NCBI RefSeq assembly: GCF_000308375.1
Contig: NZ_BAFQ01000290.1
Coordinates: 1-54,209 of the forward strand
Reading direction: 5' to 3'
Length of the DNA stretch: 54,209 nt
Source: Nocardia aobensis NBRC 100429
GTDB taxonomy: Bacteria; Actinomycetota; Actinomycetes; Mycobacteriales; Mycobacteriaceae
Shown here: positions 8,235 through 15,877 of the stretch, piece by piece
Numbering within the stretch: position 1 is the stretch's first letter
Layout of the letters: each line of letters opens with the position of its first letter
Translations under genes and position numbers: made by a program
The notes under the pieces: model-generated
Told to the model about the DNA's origin: nothing
The model's input: only the letters and a program-made list of their open reading frames with translations
Databases searched by the model: none

Positions 8235-9962
8235 TCAGGTCGGCGTCCCGACCGCGGCCGACAACACCCCACCCTGCTGATCTCCGGGCATCGGCATCCC
8301 CGGCGCCGCATCCGCTTGGTGGTCGGGGGCCGTGGCCTCGATACCGCGCGGATGCTGGAATTCGGTGAATGTGCCGAATTCCCCGGCCTTTCCGGACATC
8401 GTGTCCATCTTGTCGGAGTCCAGCTTCTGCAGTTCGCCGTCGATGATCGCTTCGATGGTGCCGTCGGTGCCGGACCCGAACACCACGAGCACGGCGGTGG
8501 TCTTCTCCCAGACACCGACGTCGCCGGTCATCAGCTGGTTGGGATCGATGTGATCGCCGATCTGCTTGTTGTCGCTCCACTTCGCGGTCGTCTTCTCGTA
8601 CGCCTTCTGCGCGTCGGTACCGCCGTGATTGCCGAACGCCGCGTCGAGCGCCTGCGCCACGATGAGCGACACCTTCTGCGTGCGCCCGTCGGGGAACGGG
8701 TATTCGACGGTGCCGTCGGCCCCGGGGGTACGTCCCGGTGGCACCGCACCGGCCTGCTGGCTCTGCGAGGACGACGCTCCCTTCGGCGCCGCATCGGACT
8801 GCGCGGTCGCGGATGCGGGCGACGCGGCCGGCTGAGTCTGCTGCGGAGTCGCGGCCGCCGGTTGCGCCGAGACCACGGGCTGCTGCGGATACATCGGCTG
8901 CATTCCGCCGTTGCGACCGTTGAGCCCCTGATCCTGCATCTGGCGCATCATCTGCATCTGAGCGAGCATCGGCAGCATCTGACTCATCATGTCGCCCATA
9001 CCACCCATGCCCGAGCCCATTCCCGAACCGAGAGAGCTCATTCCGGAATCCGGTGAGGTCATACTGGCCGGAGTGGCCGAGATCGGGCTCGTACCGCTCG
9101 ACGAACCGGTGCCCAGCCCGCTGGGATCCGACGCCGAATTCGAGCCGGTGGACAATCCGTCGGTGAGCGAACCGCCGGTGCCGGTACCGGTTTGATCGGT
9201 GCCGGTGCCGTCGAGGCCGAAATCCGTAGGGGTGTAGGAACCGTCGCCGCCGGTGCTGCCCTGCTCACCGAGCAGGTTGGGATCGTAGGTGGTGCCCCCA
9301 CCGCCACCACCGCCACCGCCGCCCTTGGCGGCCGCGAGCTGCTGTTGGAGCGACTTGTTCTGCTCCGTCAACGTTTTGACCTGCTCGGTCAGCTTTTTCA
9401 GCTTCTCCGCCTCGGTCTCGACGCCATCGCCGTTGGCGTCTTGTTTACTCTTCGCATCGTTCATGATCGTCTCACCTTCTTTCAAGCCGGTGGAGACGTA
9501 GGTCATGATGTATTCGTTTTCATTCTGATTGTCATCGGGCGGGCTGGCCGCGGCTGTATTGAATTTCTCGATCCATTGCGCGACCTTGTTCTGACTCGAT
9601 TCTCGATCCTCGATGGTCTTCGTGACCTTCTCGAAGACCTTGTTGTGTGCATCGAGCATGGTTTCGAACGCAGTCCGGAGAGAGTAGGCCAGAAGTTGGT
9701 AATTACTCATCGCGTCGGATCGGAGATCGGACATATTGAGGCTGACCTGCGGGATGGCGTCGGCTTTCGGAAGCTGCTTGATATCGCCCGAACCGTACGC
9801 CTTCCATATCCCGACCACGACCGTGACGAGCTGCACATCCATGAGACTGATAGTCGCCGGCTGGAGCTTGAACCGGGCATCCTGAGGATACGGTTGCGGG
9901 CTCACACCGTAGTCGTCCGGAACCAACAGCGGCGGCATCTGTTTCGTAGAGGTTTCTGCCAT
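8235..9962 (-). CDS. Coiled-coil/EF-hand protein with low-complexity middle, probable secreted Esp-like factor
   Basis: 575 aa, no signal peptide. Residues 30-165 are helical. Residues 175-186 are a canonical EF-hand loop (DANGDGVETEAE). Residues 184-213 form a coiled coil (LKKLTEQVKTLTEQNKSLQQ), then a run of ten Gly. Residues 225-400 are Gly/Ser/Thr/Met-rich and include MSQMLPMLAQMQMMRQMQ. Residues 430-560 are globular: DGRTQKVSLIVAQALDAAFG and LMTGDVGVWEKTTAVLVVFG, the latter resembling the second half of an NlpC/P60 fold (GDLVFW...HVGIYLG) without its His. It is encoded directly upstream of the EspB-like gene with a 23-base gap. I cannot name a family; export and calcium binding are inferences. 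Confidence 0.7.
   Translation of the reverse strand: MAETSTKQMPPLLVPDDYGVSPQPYPQDARFKLQPATISLMDVQLVTVVVGIWKAYGSGDIKQLPKADAIPQVSLNMSDLRSDAMSNYQLLAYSLRTAFETMLDAHNKVFEKVTKTIEDRESSQNKVAQWIEKFNTAAASPPDDNQNENEYIMTYVSTGLKEGETIMNDAKSKQDANGDGVETEAEKLKKLTEQVKTLTEQNKSLQQQLAAAKGGGGGGGGGGTTYDPNLLGEQGSTGGDGSYTPTDFGLDGTGTDQTGTGTGGSLTDGLSTGSNSASDPSGLGTGSSSGTSPISATPASMTSPDSGMSSLGSGMGSGMGGMGDMMSQMLPMLAQMQMMRQMQDQGLNGRNGGMQPMYPQQPVVSAQPAAATPQQTQPAASPASATAQSDAAPKGASSSQSQQAGAVPPGRTPGADGTVEYPFPDGRTQKVSLIVAQALDAAFGNHGGTDAQKAYEKTTAKWSDNKQIGDHIDPNQLMTGDVGVWEKTTAVLVVFGSGTDGTIEAIIDGELQKLDSDKMDTMSGKAGEFGTFTEFQHPRGIEATAPDHQADAAPGMPMPGDQQGGVLSAAVGTPT
9294..9323 (-). repeat. Ten-glycine codon tract
   Basis: Ten consecutive Gly codons (GGC/GGT/GGG mixed) follow the coiled coil of the protein at 8235-9962. 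Codons are not identical, so slippage is less likely than for a pure triplet repeat. It probably acts as a flexible hinge. Confidence 0.7.
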
Positions 9963-9974
9963 CTATTGTCACAC

Positions 9975-10556
9975 CTACACTGGGACCGCGCGCGGCGTAG
10001 CATCCGGGGCCGGCTGCTGCGTAATACCCGATGCGGCCGCCGGCTGTTGCGCCACGGTGCCGCCTTGGTAATTCAATGCGGCAGCGGCGCTGTCGCGGAA
10101 ATTATTTCCGGATAGATCCGCACCCGCCGGACGGACCGGAATGGCCTTGATCTTCGGCGCCCCCGCATCGGCTTCCGGGTTGTAGATCGCGCTGCCGAGA
10201 GTTCCACCGGCGCCACGCAGCACCGCACGGCCCAGCGATCTCTGCAGACCCTTACCGCCACCGCGAGCGGCCACATTCTTGACGGTTTTCAACGGGATCT
10301 TGCCGATCAGCCCGACGCCCTTGCCCAGCAGACCCTTGGCGAGCAACTTCTCGCCGAACATGCTGCCGATCTTGCCCCCGGGAACCGCGGCGAGCGCACC
10401 GGTGATCGCCGCGGCCTTGAGTCCATCGGTCACACTGCCCGTTTCGATGCCCGTCCAGATCCCATCCGTCGCGGCGCCGGCGACCGCACCGACCACGGGT
10501 ATCGCGGAGACCGCACCGACGACCACGTCCTTCAAGCTGAGCCCCAGAAAACTCAT
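9975..10556 (-). CDS. Glycine-zipper hydrophobic protein, first gene of the Esp-like operon
   Basis: 193 aa from ATG 10556 (AGGTGAT 5-8 bases upstream); an upstream in-frame extension lacks a ribosome site. Residues 10-60 are hydrophobic with small-residue spacing (VGAVSAIPVVGAVAGAATDG, AAAITGALAAVPGG), followed by Gly/Lys/Leu repeats (LLAKGLLGKGVGLIGKIPL) and a Pro/Gln/Ala tail. This pattern is typical of proteins that insert into membranes only after secretion, such as pore-forming or translocation domains, rather than of stable Sec-dependent membrane proteins. No family recognised. Its stop lies 12 bases before the start of the next gene, so the two are probably co-translated. Confidence 0.65.
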   Translation of the reverse strand: MSFLGLSLKDVVVGAVSAIPVVGAVAGAATDGIWTGIETGSVTDGLKAAAITGALAAVPGGKIGSMFGEKLLAKGLLGKGVGLIGKIPLKTVKNVAARGGGKGLQRSLGRAVLRGAGGTLGSAIYNPEADAGAPKIKAIPVRPAGADLSGNNFRDSAAAALNYQGGTVAQQPAAASGITQQPAPDATPRAVPV

Positions 10557-10818
10557 GAGATCACCTATCTGCGACGAGCACCCGGACTCGAACCGAACAG
10601 CCGCGACGTTGGGTTGTTGCGACACTCACGACGACTTCATTGTCGATGATTCCCAGGACTGGGAAGTGACCATCGCGGCCGCACCAGTCAGGATGATTCA
10701 GGAGGATCCTGACGGTCCGGGAGGAGGGCGCGCAGTGACGAATCTTCGCGGTGAACCGCCCTCGGCCGGGACTGTCGCGCAACGGGTTCCGATGCCCCGT
10801 GCGTCGAGGTGAGCCGAG
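10557..10818. promoter_or_regulatory. Divergent control region of the Esp-like and transglycosylase operons
   Basis: This 262-base region separates the leftward Esp-like operon from the rightward transglycosylase pair and must hold both promoters. I see no clear -35/-10 pair. It contains a short rightward reading frame (10735-10812) with a strong ribosome site just before the first transglycosylase gene. Confidence 0.4.
10735..10812 (+). CDS. Possible small leader peptide upstream of the transglycosylase genes
   Basis: A GTG at 10735 is preceded by GGAGGAGG with a 7-base gap and opens a 25-codon frame ending at TGA 10810-10812. The following gene starts only 6 bases later with its own AGGTGAG. 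An in-frame ATG at 10693 (39 codons) is also preceded by weak purines. The peptide contains GEPPSAGTVAQRVPMPRAS. It may be a coupling or leader peptide, or an N-terminal tag left from an earlier start; no family is recognised. Confidence 0.35.
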   Translation: MTNLRGEPPSAGTVAQRVPMPRASR

Positions 10819-12306
10819 ATGACGAGCGCGGAGACATGGCAGGCCACCGTAGCCGACGACATGCCGGAGCCGGCCGAATCGGAATCCGGAACCGGCGACG
10901 GCCAATCCGCCAGACCGACGCCGTGGTCCAAGCCCGCGCGGCAGAGCTCGGGGCGTTCCGGTCCACCGATCTCCGGCAGTCCGGCGGCATCCGACACCGC
11001 GACGCCGGTCTCGGATTCGATTCGGCCCGAGCAGTCTTCCGGCCAGCGCACGGTACCGGCCGCATCGTCGGTTCCGGCGTCCTCCGCATCGACGTCACCG
11101 TGGGCGGCCGGCCGGGCGGCGCCCGCGGAATCGGCGGCTACGCCGGCGACCGTGACGAACTCCGCCGTTCCGGCGTCGGCGCCCACTGCCGGTTCGGGCC
11201 TCGTGACCCCCCGCTCCCCGGCTCGCGGGGCCGAGGACAGCGCGGCCGACGACGGCGGGATGGCCGATCCCAGTGCGCTCACCTCGGCGATGCTGCCCGC
11301 CATGAGCATGCTGCCCATGCTCGCCTCCGCCCTCGCCGGTCTCGGTAAGAACGGTTCGGGCGCACAGCAATCCGGCAACAGCGGCGGAACCGGCGGCAAC
11401 GGAAGCGGTGGGCTGACGCCGGAGGCCCAGCAGGCCCTCGACGCACTCCGGAAACTCAAGGACACCTACGGCGACGAGGGCAAGGTGCCGACGAGTCCCG
11501 ATTCCGGCGGCAGCGGAAAACAGCTCGACACCCGGACCGGTTCGGGCAGCAGTGCCGGCAGCGGGAGAACGGCCGCGCAGATCAAGGCGCATCAACTGTT
11601 CCAGCGCAATGCGGCCACGGCCTTCAACACCCTCGACAACGACCTCGTCGACTACATGCGCCGCCACGCGGGAAAGCACACCATCGACAAGAAGGCCGTC
11701 GCCCAGCTGCTGCGCGATGTGGATACCGCGCTCGCCCAGCTCGGATCGGCGGCCTACACCAAGACCGGGCAACTCCAGGTCCACCGGATTCTGACCAAGG
11801 CGCTCGAACAGGCCACTCGCATCGTCGGCGGCGGCAGCGCGAACTCCAAGGAGGCGGCATCCGAGATCAACCGCCTCACCAAGCAGTACATGTACAACCT
11901 GTCGGGCCAACGGTTTTCACGCTCGGGCGGATCGGGGACGAAGGTCGGCGGCACCGTCGGACAGTGGATCCAGCAGGCGCTGAGCGTGCTGGCCGCCGCC
12001 GGAGTCGATACGAGCCGCATAGATCCGCAGGCGATCGCGATCATCATCCAGTACGAATCGGGTGGTAATCCGTCGGCCACCAACAACTGGGACAGCAACG
12101 CCGCCAACGGAACTCCGTCGATCGGCCTGATGCAGACCATCGGCCCGACGTTCAATTCGTATGCGCTGCCCGGCCATCGCAACATCTACAACCCCGTCGA
12201 CAATATCGTCGCCGGAGTCCGGTACGCGATCTCTCGTTACGGCTCAGTCAGCAATGTGCCGGGTGTGGTGGCCGTTCGCAACGGGCAAGCCTATCGGGGC
12301 TACTGA
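10819..12306 (+). CDS. SLT-type lytic transglycosylase with DUF4226-like domain (VirB1-like), copy 1
   Basis: 495 aa. Residues 1-150 are acidic and Pro/Ser/Ala-rich with no signal peptide. A hydrophobic AMLPAMSMLPMLASALAGLG segment follows at about 157-176. Residues 195-365 are an all-helical domain (TPEAQQALDALRKL, LFQRNAATAFNTLDNDLVDY, RILTKALEQATRIVGGGSAN) that I equate with actinobacterial DUF4226. Residues 375-495 are an SLT (goose-lysozyme-like) domain with DPQAIAIIIQYESGGNP, catalytic E413, then NNWDSNAANGTPSIGLMQTI and the substrate-groove YGSVSNVPGV. It cleaves peptidoglycan glycan strands; VirB1 proteins do this for T4SS assembly. The stop overlaps the next start (TGATG). How it leaves the cell without a Sec signal is the open question. 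Confidence 0.85.
   Translation: MTSAETWQATVADDMPEPAESESGTGDGQSARPTPWSKPARQSSGRSGPPISGSPAASDTATPVSDSIRPEQSSGQRTVPAASSVPASSASTSPWAAGRAAPAESAATPATVTNSAVPASAPTAGSGLVTPRSPARGAEDSAADDGGMADPSALTSAMLPAMSMLPMLASALAGLGKNGSGAQQSGNSGGTGGNGSGGLTPEAQQALDALRKLKDTYGDEGKVPTSPDSGGSGKQLDTRTGSGSSAGSGRTAAQIKAHQLFQRNAATAFNTLDNDLVDYMRRHAGKHTIDKKAVAQLLRDVDTALAQLGSAAYTKTGQLQVHRILTKALEQATRIVGGGSANSKEAASEINRLTKQYMYNLSGQRFSRSGGSGTKVGGTVGQWIQQALSVLAAAGVDTSRIDPQAIAIIIQYESGGNPSATNNWDSNAANGTPSIGLMQTIGPTFNSYALPGHRNIYNPVDNIVAGVRYAISRYGSVSNVPGVVAVRNGQAYRGY
11411..11909 (+). repeat. Arm 1 of a ~0.5-kb inverted paralogous repeat
   Basis: The DUF4226-like coding stretch here is strongly similar, in opposite orientation, to 13905-14400 in the NlpC/P60 gene. 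Long identical runs occur, for example the segment coding for QRNAATAFNTLDND. Both arms are coding, so this is a gene-conversion or duplication trace. Confidence 0.7.
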
Positions 12307-13496
12307 TGGCCGGGACACGAGATTCGGCCGAACCGGCCGACGGCGCCGGACCCCAGACCGGAATCGCCACGTCCGAACCACGCTCGCGCGCGAGCCGATC
12401 TCCGGCATCGGCACCCGCAAGACCTCGCGGCGGTCTTCCCTCGACGCTGCCGGGCACCGGGGCCGCCACTGTCGCTCCACCGAGCTCACCGGCGCTCCCC
12501 GCCGCCGTTCCGTCCGCGAGCACCGCGGCGGCCGCGTCACTCGCCGGCGGTTCGGATATCGCGATGCTGGCCGGGGCGGCGGGCCCCCTGGCGATGGCCG
12601 CGATGAGCACGTTGAATTCGATGGCCGGCCATTTCGGTGAGGGTGTCCCGAGCGCGGAGACGGGCCGATCCGCAGCGCCGCCGACCCTCGCCGACACCGG
12701 TGCGCCGACCGGCCCCATCGCCTGGGACAGCGGCGCCGGAGCACAGTATTCCGCTGTGCGCCAGTCGAATTCGGCCGAGTCCGGCGTCTTGGGCGAGGTG
12801 AATACCGAACTGCGCCGCATTCTCGGAAGTACGGTCGAGGACACCATGGCGGGGCGGGCGGCGATGGCCGCGATCATCGCCGAGACCGATGCCGCGCTGA
12901 CCGCGCTCGGCAAGGTCGGCACCGGCGCCGCCGCGCAGAGCCAGGTGGTCGCCGCGCTGGATGCCGCCCTGCAGCGCGCCGGTTCGGTCCTGCGCGGCGG
13001 GCAGGCGCAGTCGACGGTCAGCGCCGAGCAGATCAACGCGCTGGCCGCACGCTATATCCGGGACTCCGGTGGCGGCCGCCCGACCCGGGTATATCGGGCG
13101 GCCGGCGCGAGCGGCGGGCCTCCCGGGACGCGGCCGGCCGGGGCGGTCGGTCAATGGATCGACCAGGCGATGCAAATCCTGCGCCAGAACGGCTACGACA
13201 CCAGCCGCATCGATCCGGCCGATATCGCCACCATCATCGCGCACGAATCCGCCGGAAATCCGCACGCGATCAACAACTGGGACAGCAATGCGGCGGCCGG
13301 AACGCCGTCCAAGGGCCTGATGCAGACCATCGACCCGACCTTCGACGCGTATGCCCTTCCGGGACACCGGGATATCTGGAATCCGGTCGACAACATCATC
13401 GCCGGTGTCCGGTACGCGATCCATCGCTACGGATCGGTCGATCGAGTACCGGGCATCGTGGGCATGCACCGAGGGACCGGTTACGTCGGCTACTGA
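12306..13496 (+). CDS. SLT-type lytic transglycosylase (VirB1-like), copy 2
   Basis: 396 aa, translationally coupled to copy 1. Residues 1-70 are Pro/Ala-rich without a signal peptide. Residues 78-110 are Ala/Met-rich (LAGAAGPLAMAAMSTLNSMA). Residues 150-255 are a diverged DUF4226-like helical domain (LGEVNTELRRILGSTVED, ALDAALQRAGSVLRGGQAQS). Residues 275-396 are an SLT domain with IATIIAHESAGNPHAINNWD (catalytic E314) and GLMQTIDPTFDAYALPGHRD. The SLT domain is close to copy 1, while the middle domain is much more diverged. It ends 12 bases before the stop of the convergent NlpC/P60 gene, so there is no room for a terminator between them. Confidence 0.85.
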   Translation: MAGTRDSAEPADGAGPQTGIATSEPRSRASRSPASAPARPRGGLPSTLPGTGAATVAPPSSPALPAAVPSASTAAAASLAGGSDIAMLAGAAGPLAMAAMSTLNSMAGHFGEGVPSAETGRSAAPPTLADTGAPTGPIAWDSGAGAQYSAVRQSNSAESGVLGEVNTELRRILGSTVEDTMAGRAAMAAIIAETDAALTALGKVGTGAAAQSQVVAALDAALQRAGSVLRGGQAQSTVSAEQINALAARYIRDSGGGRPTRVYRAAGASGGPPGTRPAGAVGQWIDQAMQILRQNGYDTSRIDPADIATIIAHESAGNPHAINNWDSNAAAGTPSKGLMQTIDPTFDAYALPGHRDIWNPVDNIIAGVRYAIHRYGSVDRVPGIVGMHRGTGYVGY

Positions 13497-13508
13497 ATGC
13501 CGGGCCGC

Positions 13509-14996
13509 TCACTTCGCCCAGCGAGTGGCGTGATAACTGCTGGGCAGATTGACCACGCGCACCACGGCTCCGGTGTGCGGGGCCTCGACGCACTTGCCGT
13601 TGCCGATGTACATCATGACGTGACCGGGATTGCCGTTGTTGAACTCCGACTGCGGGAAGATCAGGTCGCCGGGCTGGATGGCGTTCGGGGCGACCTCCGG
13701 AAGCTGGCGGTACTGCGCCGAGGCGACTCGCGGAATCTGCACACCCGCTGCCCGGGCCGCGTACTGGGTCAAACCGGAGCAGTCGAACGAATTGGGCCCT
13801 TCCGCGCCCCAGACATAGGGATCGCCCTGCTGCTGCAGGGCCACCTGGACGGCCTTCTGCGCGGCCGACGATGCGGTCGTACCGGCCGGCTGGGTGTATT
13901 TCCGGCCGGCCAGGTTGTACATGTACTGCGTGGTGAGCCGGTTGATTTCGGCCGCGGCCTCCTTCGAGTTCGCGCTGCCGCCACTGACGATGCGAGTGGC
14001 CTTCTCGAGGGCCTTGGTGAGGATGTCGTGCACCTTCAGCTGCCCGGCCTTGGTATAGGCCGCCGAGCCCAGTTCGGCGAGTTCGGTGTCGACATCGCGC
14101 AGCAGTTGAGTGACGGCCTTCTTGTCGAGTTTGTGCTTGCCGGCCAGCCGGCGCATGTAGTTGACCAGGTCGTTGTCGAGGGTGTTGAAGGCCGTGGCCG
14201 CATTGCGCTGGAACAACTGGTGTGCCTTGATCTGCGCGGCGGTCTTCCCGCTGCCGGCGCTGCTGCCCGAACCGGTGCCGGTGTCGAGCTGTTTTCCGCT
14301 GCCGCCGGAGTTGGGACCGGTGGGGTCCTTCCCCTCGTCGCCGTAGGTCTTCTTGAGTTTCTGCAGTGCGTCGAGCGCCTGCTGCGCCTCGGGGGTCAAC
14401 GTGCCGCCCGAGCCGGATTGCTGTGTACCGGAACCGTTTCCGCCGCCGCCCTTACCGAGGCCGGACAGCGCCGAGGCGAGCATGGGCAGCATGCTCATGC
14501 CCATCATCGCGGCCGGCAGGATCGACATCATGGCGTCCGGATCGAGTCCGCCGCCGTCGTGCCCGTCCGCGCCGCGTCCGGCCGCCGGTTGCGGTGGAAC
14601 GGCGCCCGCACCGGTACCGGGCGTGGCCGCTTGTACCGGGCCACCGGTTCCCACCGTCGATGCGCCCACACCCGAGGGGATCGATCCGGACGACGCCGGC
14701 GGCGGGGCGGGCGGGGCCGGTGCGGCAGGTGCGGCGGCGGCCGGCGGAGCGGCAGCCGGCGGAGCGGCGGGCGTTCCCTCTCCCGGCGCCGCCTGCTTGC
14801 TCGGATCTGCTTGCGCCGCACCGGAACCGGGCGCCGGCGGTGCCGACGTACCCGATCCGCCCGGCTTCCGCTGCCCCGGCTTCGTCCACGGCGTCCCCGG
14901 ACTCGGCGGATTCTCACCGTCGTGTTCGGGCTCGGCATTCGACTCCGGTTCCGGGACCGGGTCGAGGCCGGTATGCCACACTTCCGCACTGGTCAT
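13509..14996 (-). CDS. NlpC/P60 peptidoglycan endopeptidase with DUF4226-like domain
   Basis: 495 aa from ATG 14996, which overlaps the upstream stop (ATGA). It begins MTSAEVWHTG, matching MTSAETWQAT of transglycosylase copy 1. Residues 20-150 are Pro/Ala/Gly-rich and acidic. The hydrophobic MMSILPAAMMGMSMLPMLAS segment follows, and then a DUF4226-like domain nearly the same as in copy 1 (residues 200-365). Residues 375-495 are NlpC/P60: FDCSGLTQYAARAAGV with Cys406, PGDLIFPQ, NPGHVMMYIGNGKCVEAPH with His459 and a third polar residue near H474. It hydrolyses stem-peptide bonds. It is the last gene of the T4SS-like operon, which ties the hydrolase to that machine. Gram-positive conjugation systems often use one SLT-NlpC/P60 fusion (CwlT type); here the activities are split. 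Confidence 0.88.
   Translation of the reverse strand: MTSAEVWHTGLDPVPEPESNAEPEHDGENPPSPGTPWTKPGQRKPGGSGTSAPPAPGSGAAQADPSKQAAPGEGTPAAPPAAAPPAAAAPAAPAPPAPPPASSGSIPSGVGASTVGTGGPVQAATPGTGAGAVPPQPAAGRGADGHDGGGLDPDAMMSILPAAMMGMSMLPMLASALSGLGKGGGGNGSGTQQSGSGGTLTPEAQQALDALQKLKKTYGDEGKDPTGPNSGGSGKQLDTGTGSGSSAGSGKTAAQIKAHQLFQRNAATAFNTLDNDLVNYMRRLAGKHKLDKKAVTQLLRDVDTELAELGSAAYTKAGQLKVHDILTKALEKATRIVSGGSANSKEAAAEINRLTTQYMYNLAGRKYTQPAGTTASSAAQKAVQVALQQQGDPYVWGAEGPNSFDCSGLTQYAARAAGVQIPRVASAQYRQLPEVAPNAIQPGDLIFPQSEFNNGNPGHVMMYIGNGKCVEAPHTGAVVRVVNLPSSYHATRWAK
13905..14400 (-). repeat. Arm 2 of the ~0.5-kb inverted paralogous repeat
   Basis: This segment codes for the DUF4226-like domain of the NlpC/P60 protein and is the inverted partner of 11411-11909. 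The arms are separated by about 2 kb containing the ends of three genes. Confidence 0.7.
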
Positions 14997-15856
14997 GATC
15001 CGCTCCCCAGGACCCGTTTCACTCGTACCCCGGCACCGCTGGGCATGCCGGTCTCCAGCACGCCGCCGGATATCGGGTCGGCGGTCACCACCGCGGCCGG
15101 GCCGACCGCGATACCCACCCTGGTCGGCATATGCGACCGGTAGTCCCAGAACACCAGATCCCCGGCCGACACGCGGTCCGTTTCGACCCGCTGCCCGCAC
15201 AGCCCCTGTGCGGCAACGGTATCCGGCAAAACGACGACCGAGGAGACATCGGCGCCGGGGCTCTGCGCGGACCGCCCGCAACCGCCGGCCGACGGCGCGG
15301 ATTCCGCACCCGCCCGCCCCGCGCTCGCGGCGGGATCACCGGGCGCCGCGCCCAGCAACCCGCATCGGCCGGTGGTCCACACCGCCGACGCCTGGTAGAT
15401 CACGTTCTTCGCCAGCACGGCCGCCGTCATCGACTGCCCCACCTGCGCCAGCGCGACCTGACGAGCACAATCGACCGCGGCACCGGCATTGGTCGTTCGC
15501 AGCGCCGGCAATTGGTACGGCGCGGACTGCATCGCCGTCAGGCAATCGCGCTCCCACCCCGACACCTCGGAATCGTCGGGGGCGATGGTGAGTTCGGCGA
15601 AGGGGTTGGTGGTCGGAATATCCGACGGCTGAATCGTTTCGGTGGTTCCGATGCCCGTGCCGGTGTCGGGGGTGCTCTCCTCGTCCGGTCCCAGCGCACT
15701 GTCGCACTGGTACCGGAAATCCGCCGAGGCCGCCGAGCCGGAACTGTCGGTGGCGACCACCAGCACGGTGGCCAATCCGAACAGTGCCGCTACCGCGAGC
15801 AGCCCAATCCACACCCACGCCGGAATCAACGAAAGGAGTATGAACCGACCCAGCAT
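14993..15856 (-). CDS. Membrane-anchored protein with degenerate NlpC/P60-like end
   Basis: 287 aa. An N-terminal membrane helix (LIPAWVWIGLLAVAALFGLA, residues 10-35) leaves the rest outside. Four or more Cys residues are present (positions near 50, 115, 145, 170, 215), perhaps in disulfides. The C-terminal 75 residues contain VSAGDLVFWDYRSHMPTRVG followed by IAVGPAAVVTADP, the GDLVFW...H-x-x-x-VGIxVG pattern of NlpC/P60, but a clear DCSG nucleophile is lacking (VDCARQ at about 115 is the only DC). It probably binds peptidoglycan or scaffolds the active hydrolase encoded immediately downstream. It is encoded 21 bases after the VirB6-like gene, with GGAAGG before ATG 15856. Confidence 0.7.
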   Translation of the reverse strand: MLGRFILLSLIPAWVWIGLLAVAALFGLATVLVVATDSSGSAASADFRYQCDSALGPDEESTPDTGTGIGTTETIQPSDIPTTNPFAELTIAPDDSEVSGWERDCLTAMQSAPYQLPALRTTNAGAAVDCARQVALAQVGQSMTAAVLAKNVIYQASAVWTTGRCGLLGAAPGDPAASAGRAGAESAPSAGGCGRSAQSPGADVSSVVVLPDTVAAQGLCGQRVETDRVSAGDLVFWDYRSHMPTRVGIAVGPAAVVTADPISGGVLETGMPSGAGVRVKRVLGSGS

Positions 15857-15877
15857 TGCGTACCTTCCGACCTCGTC

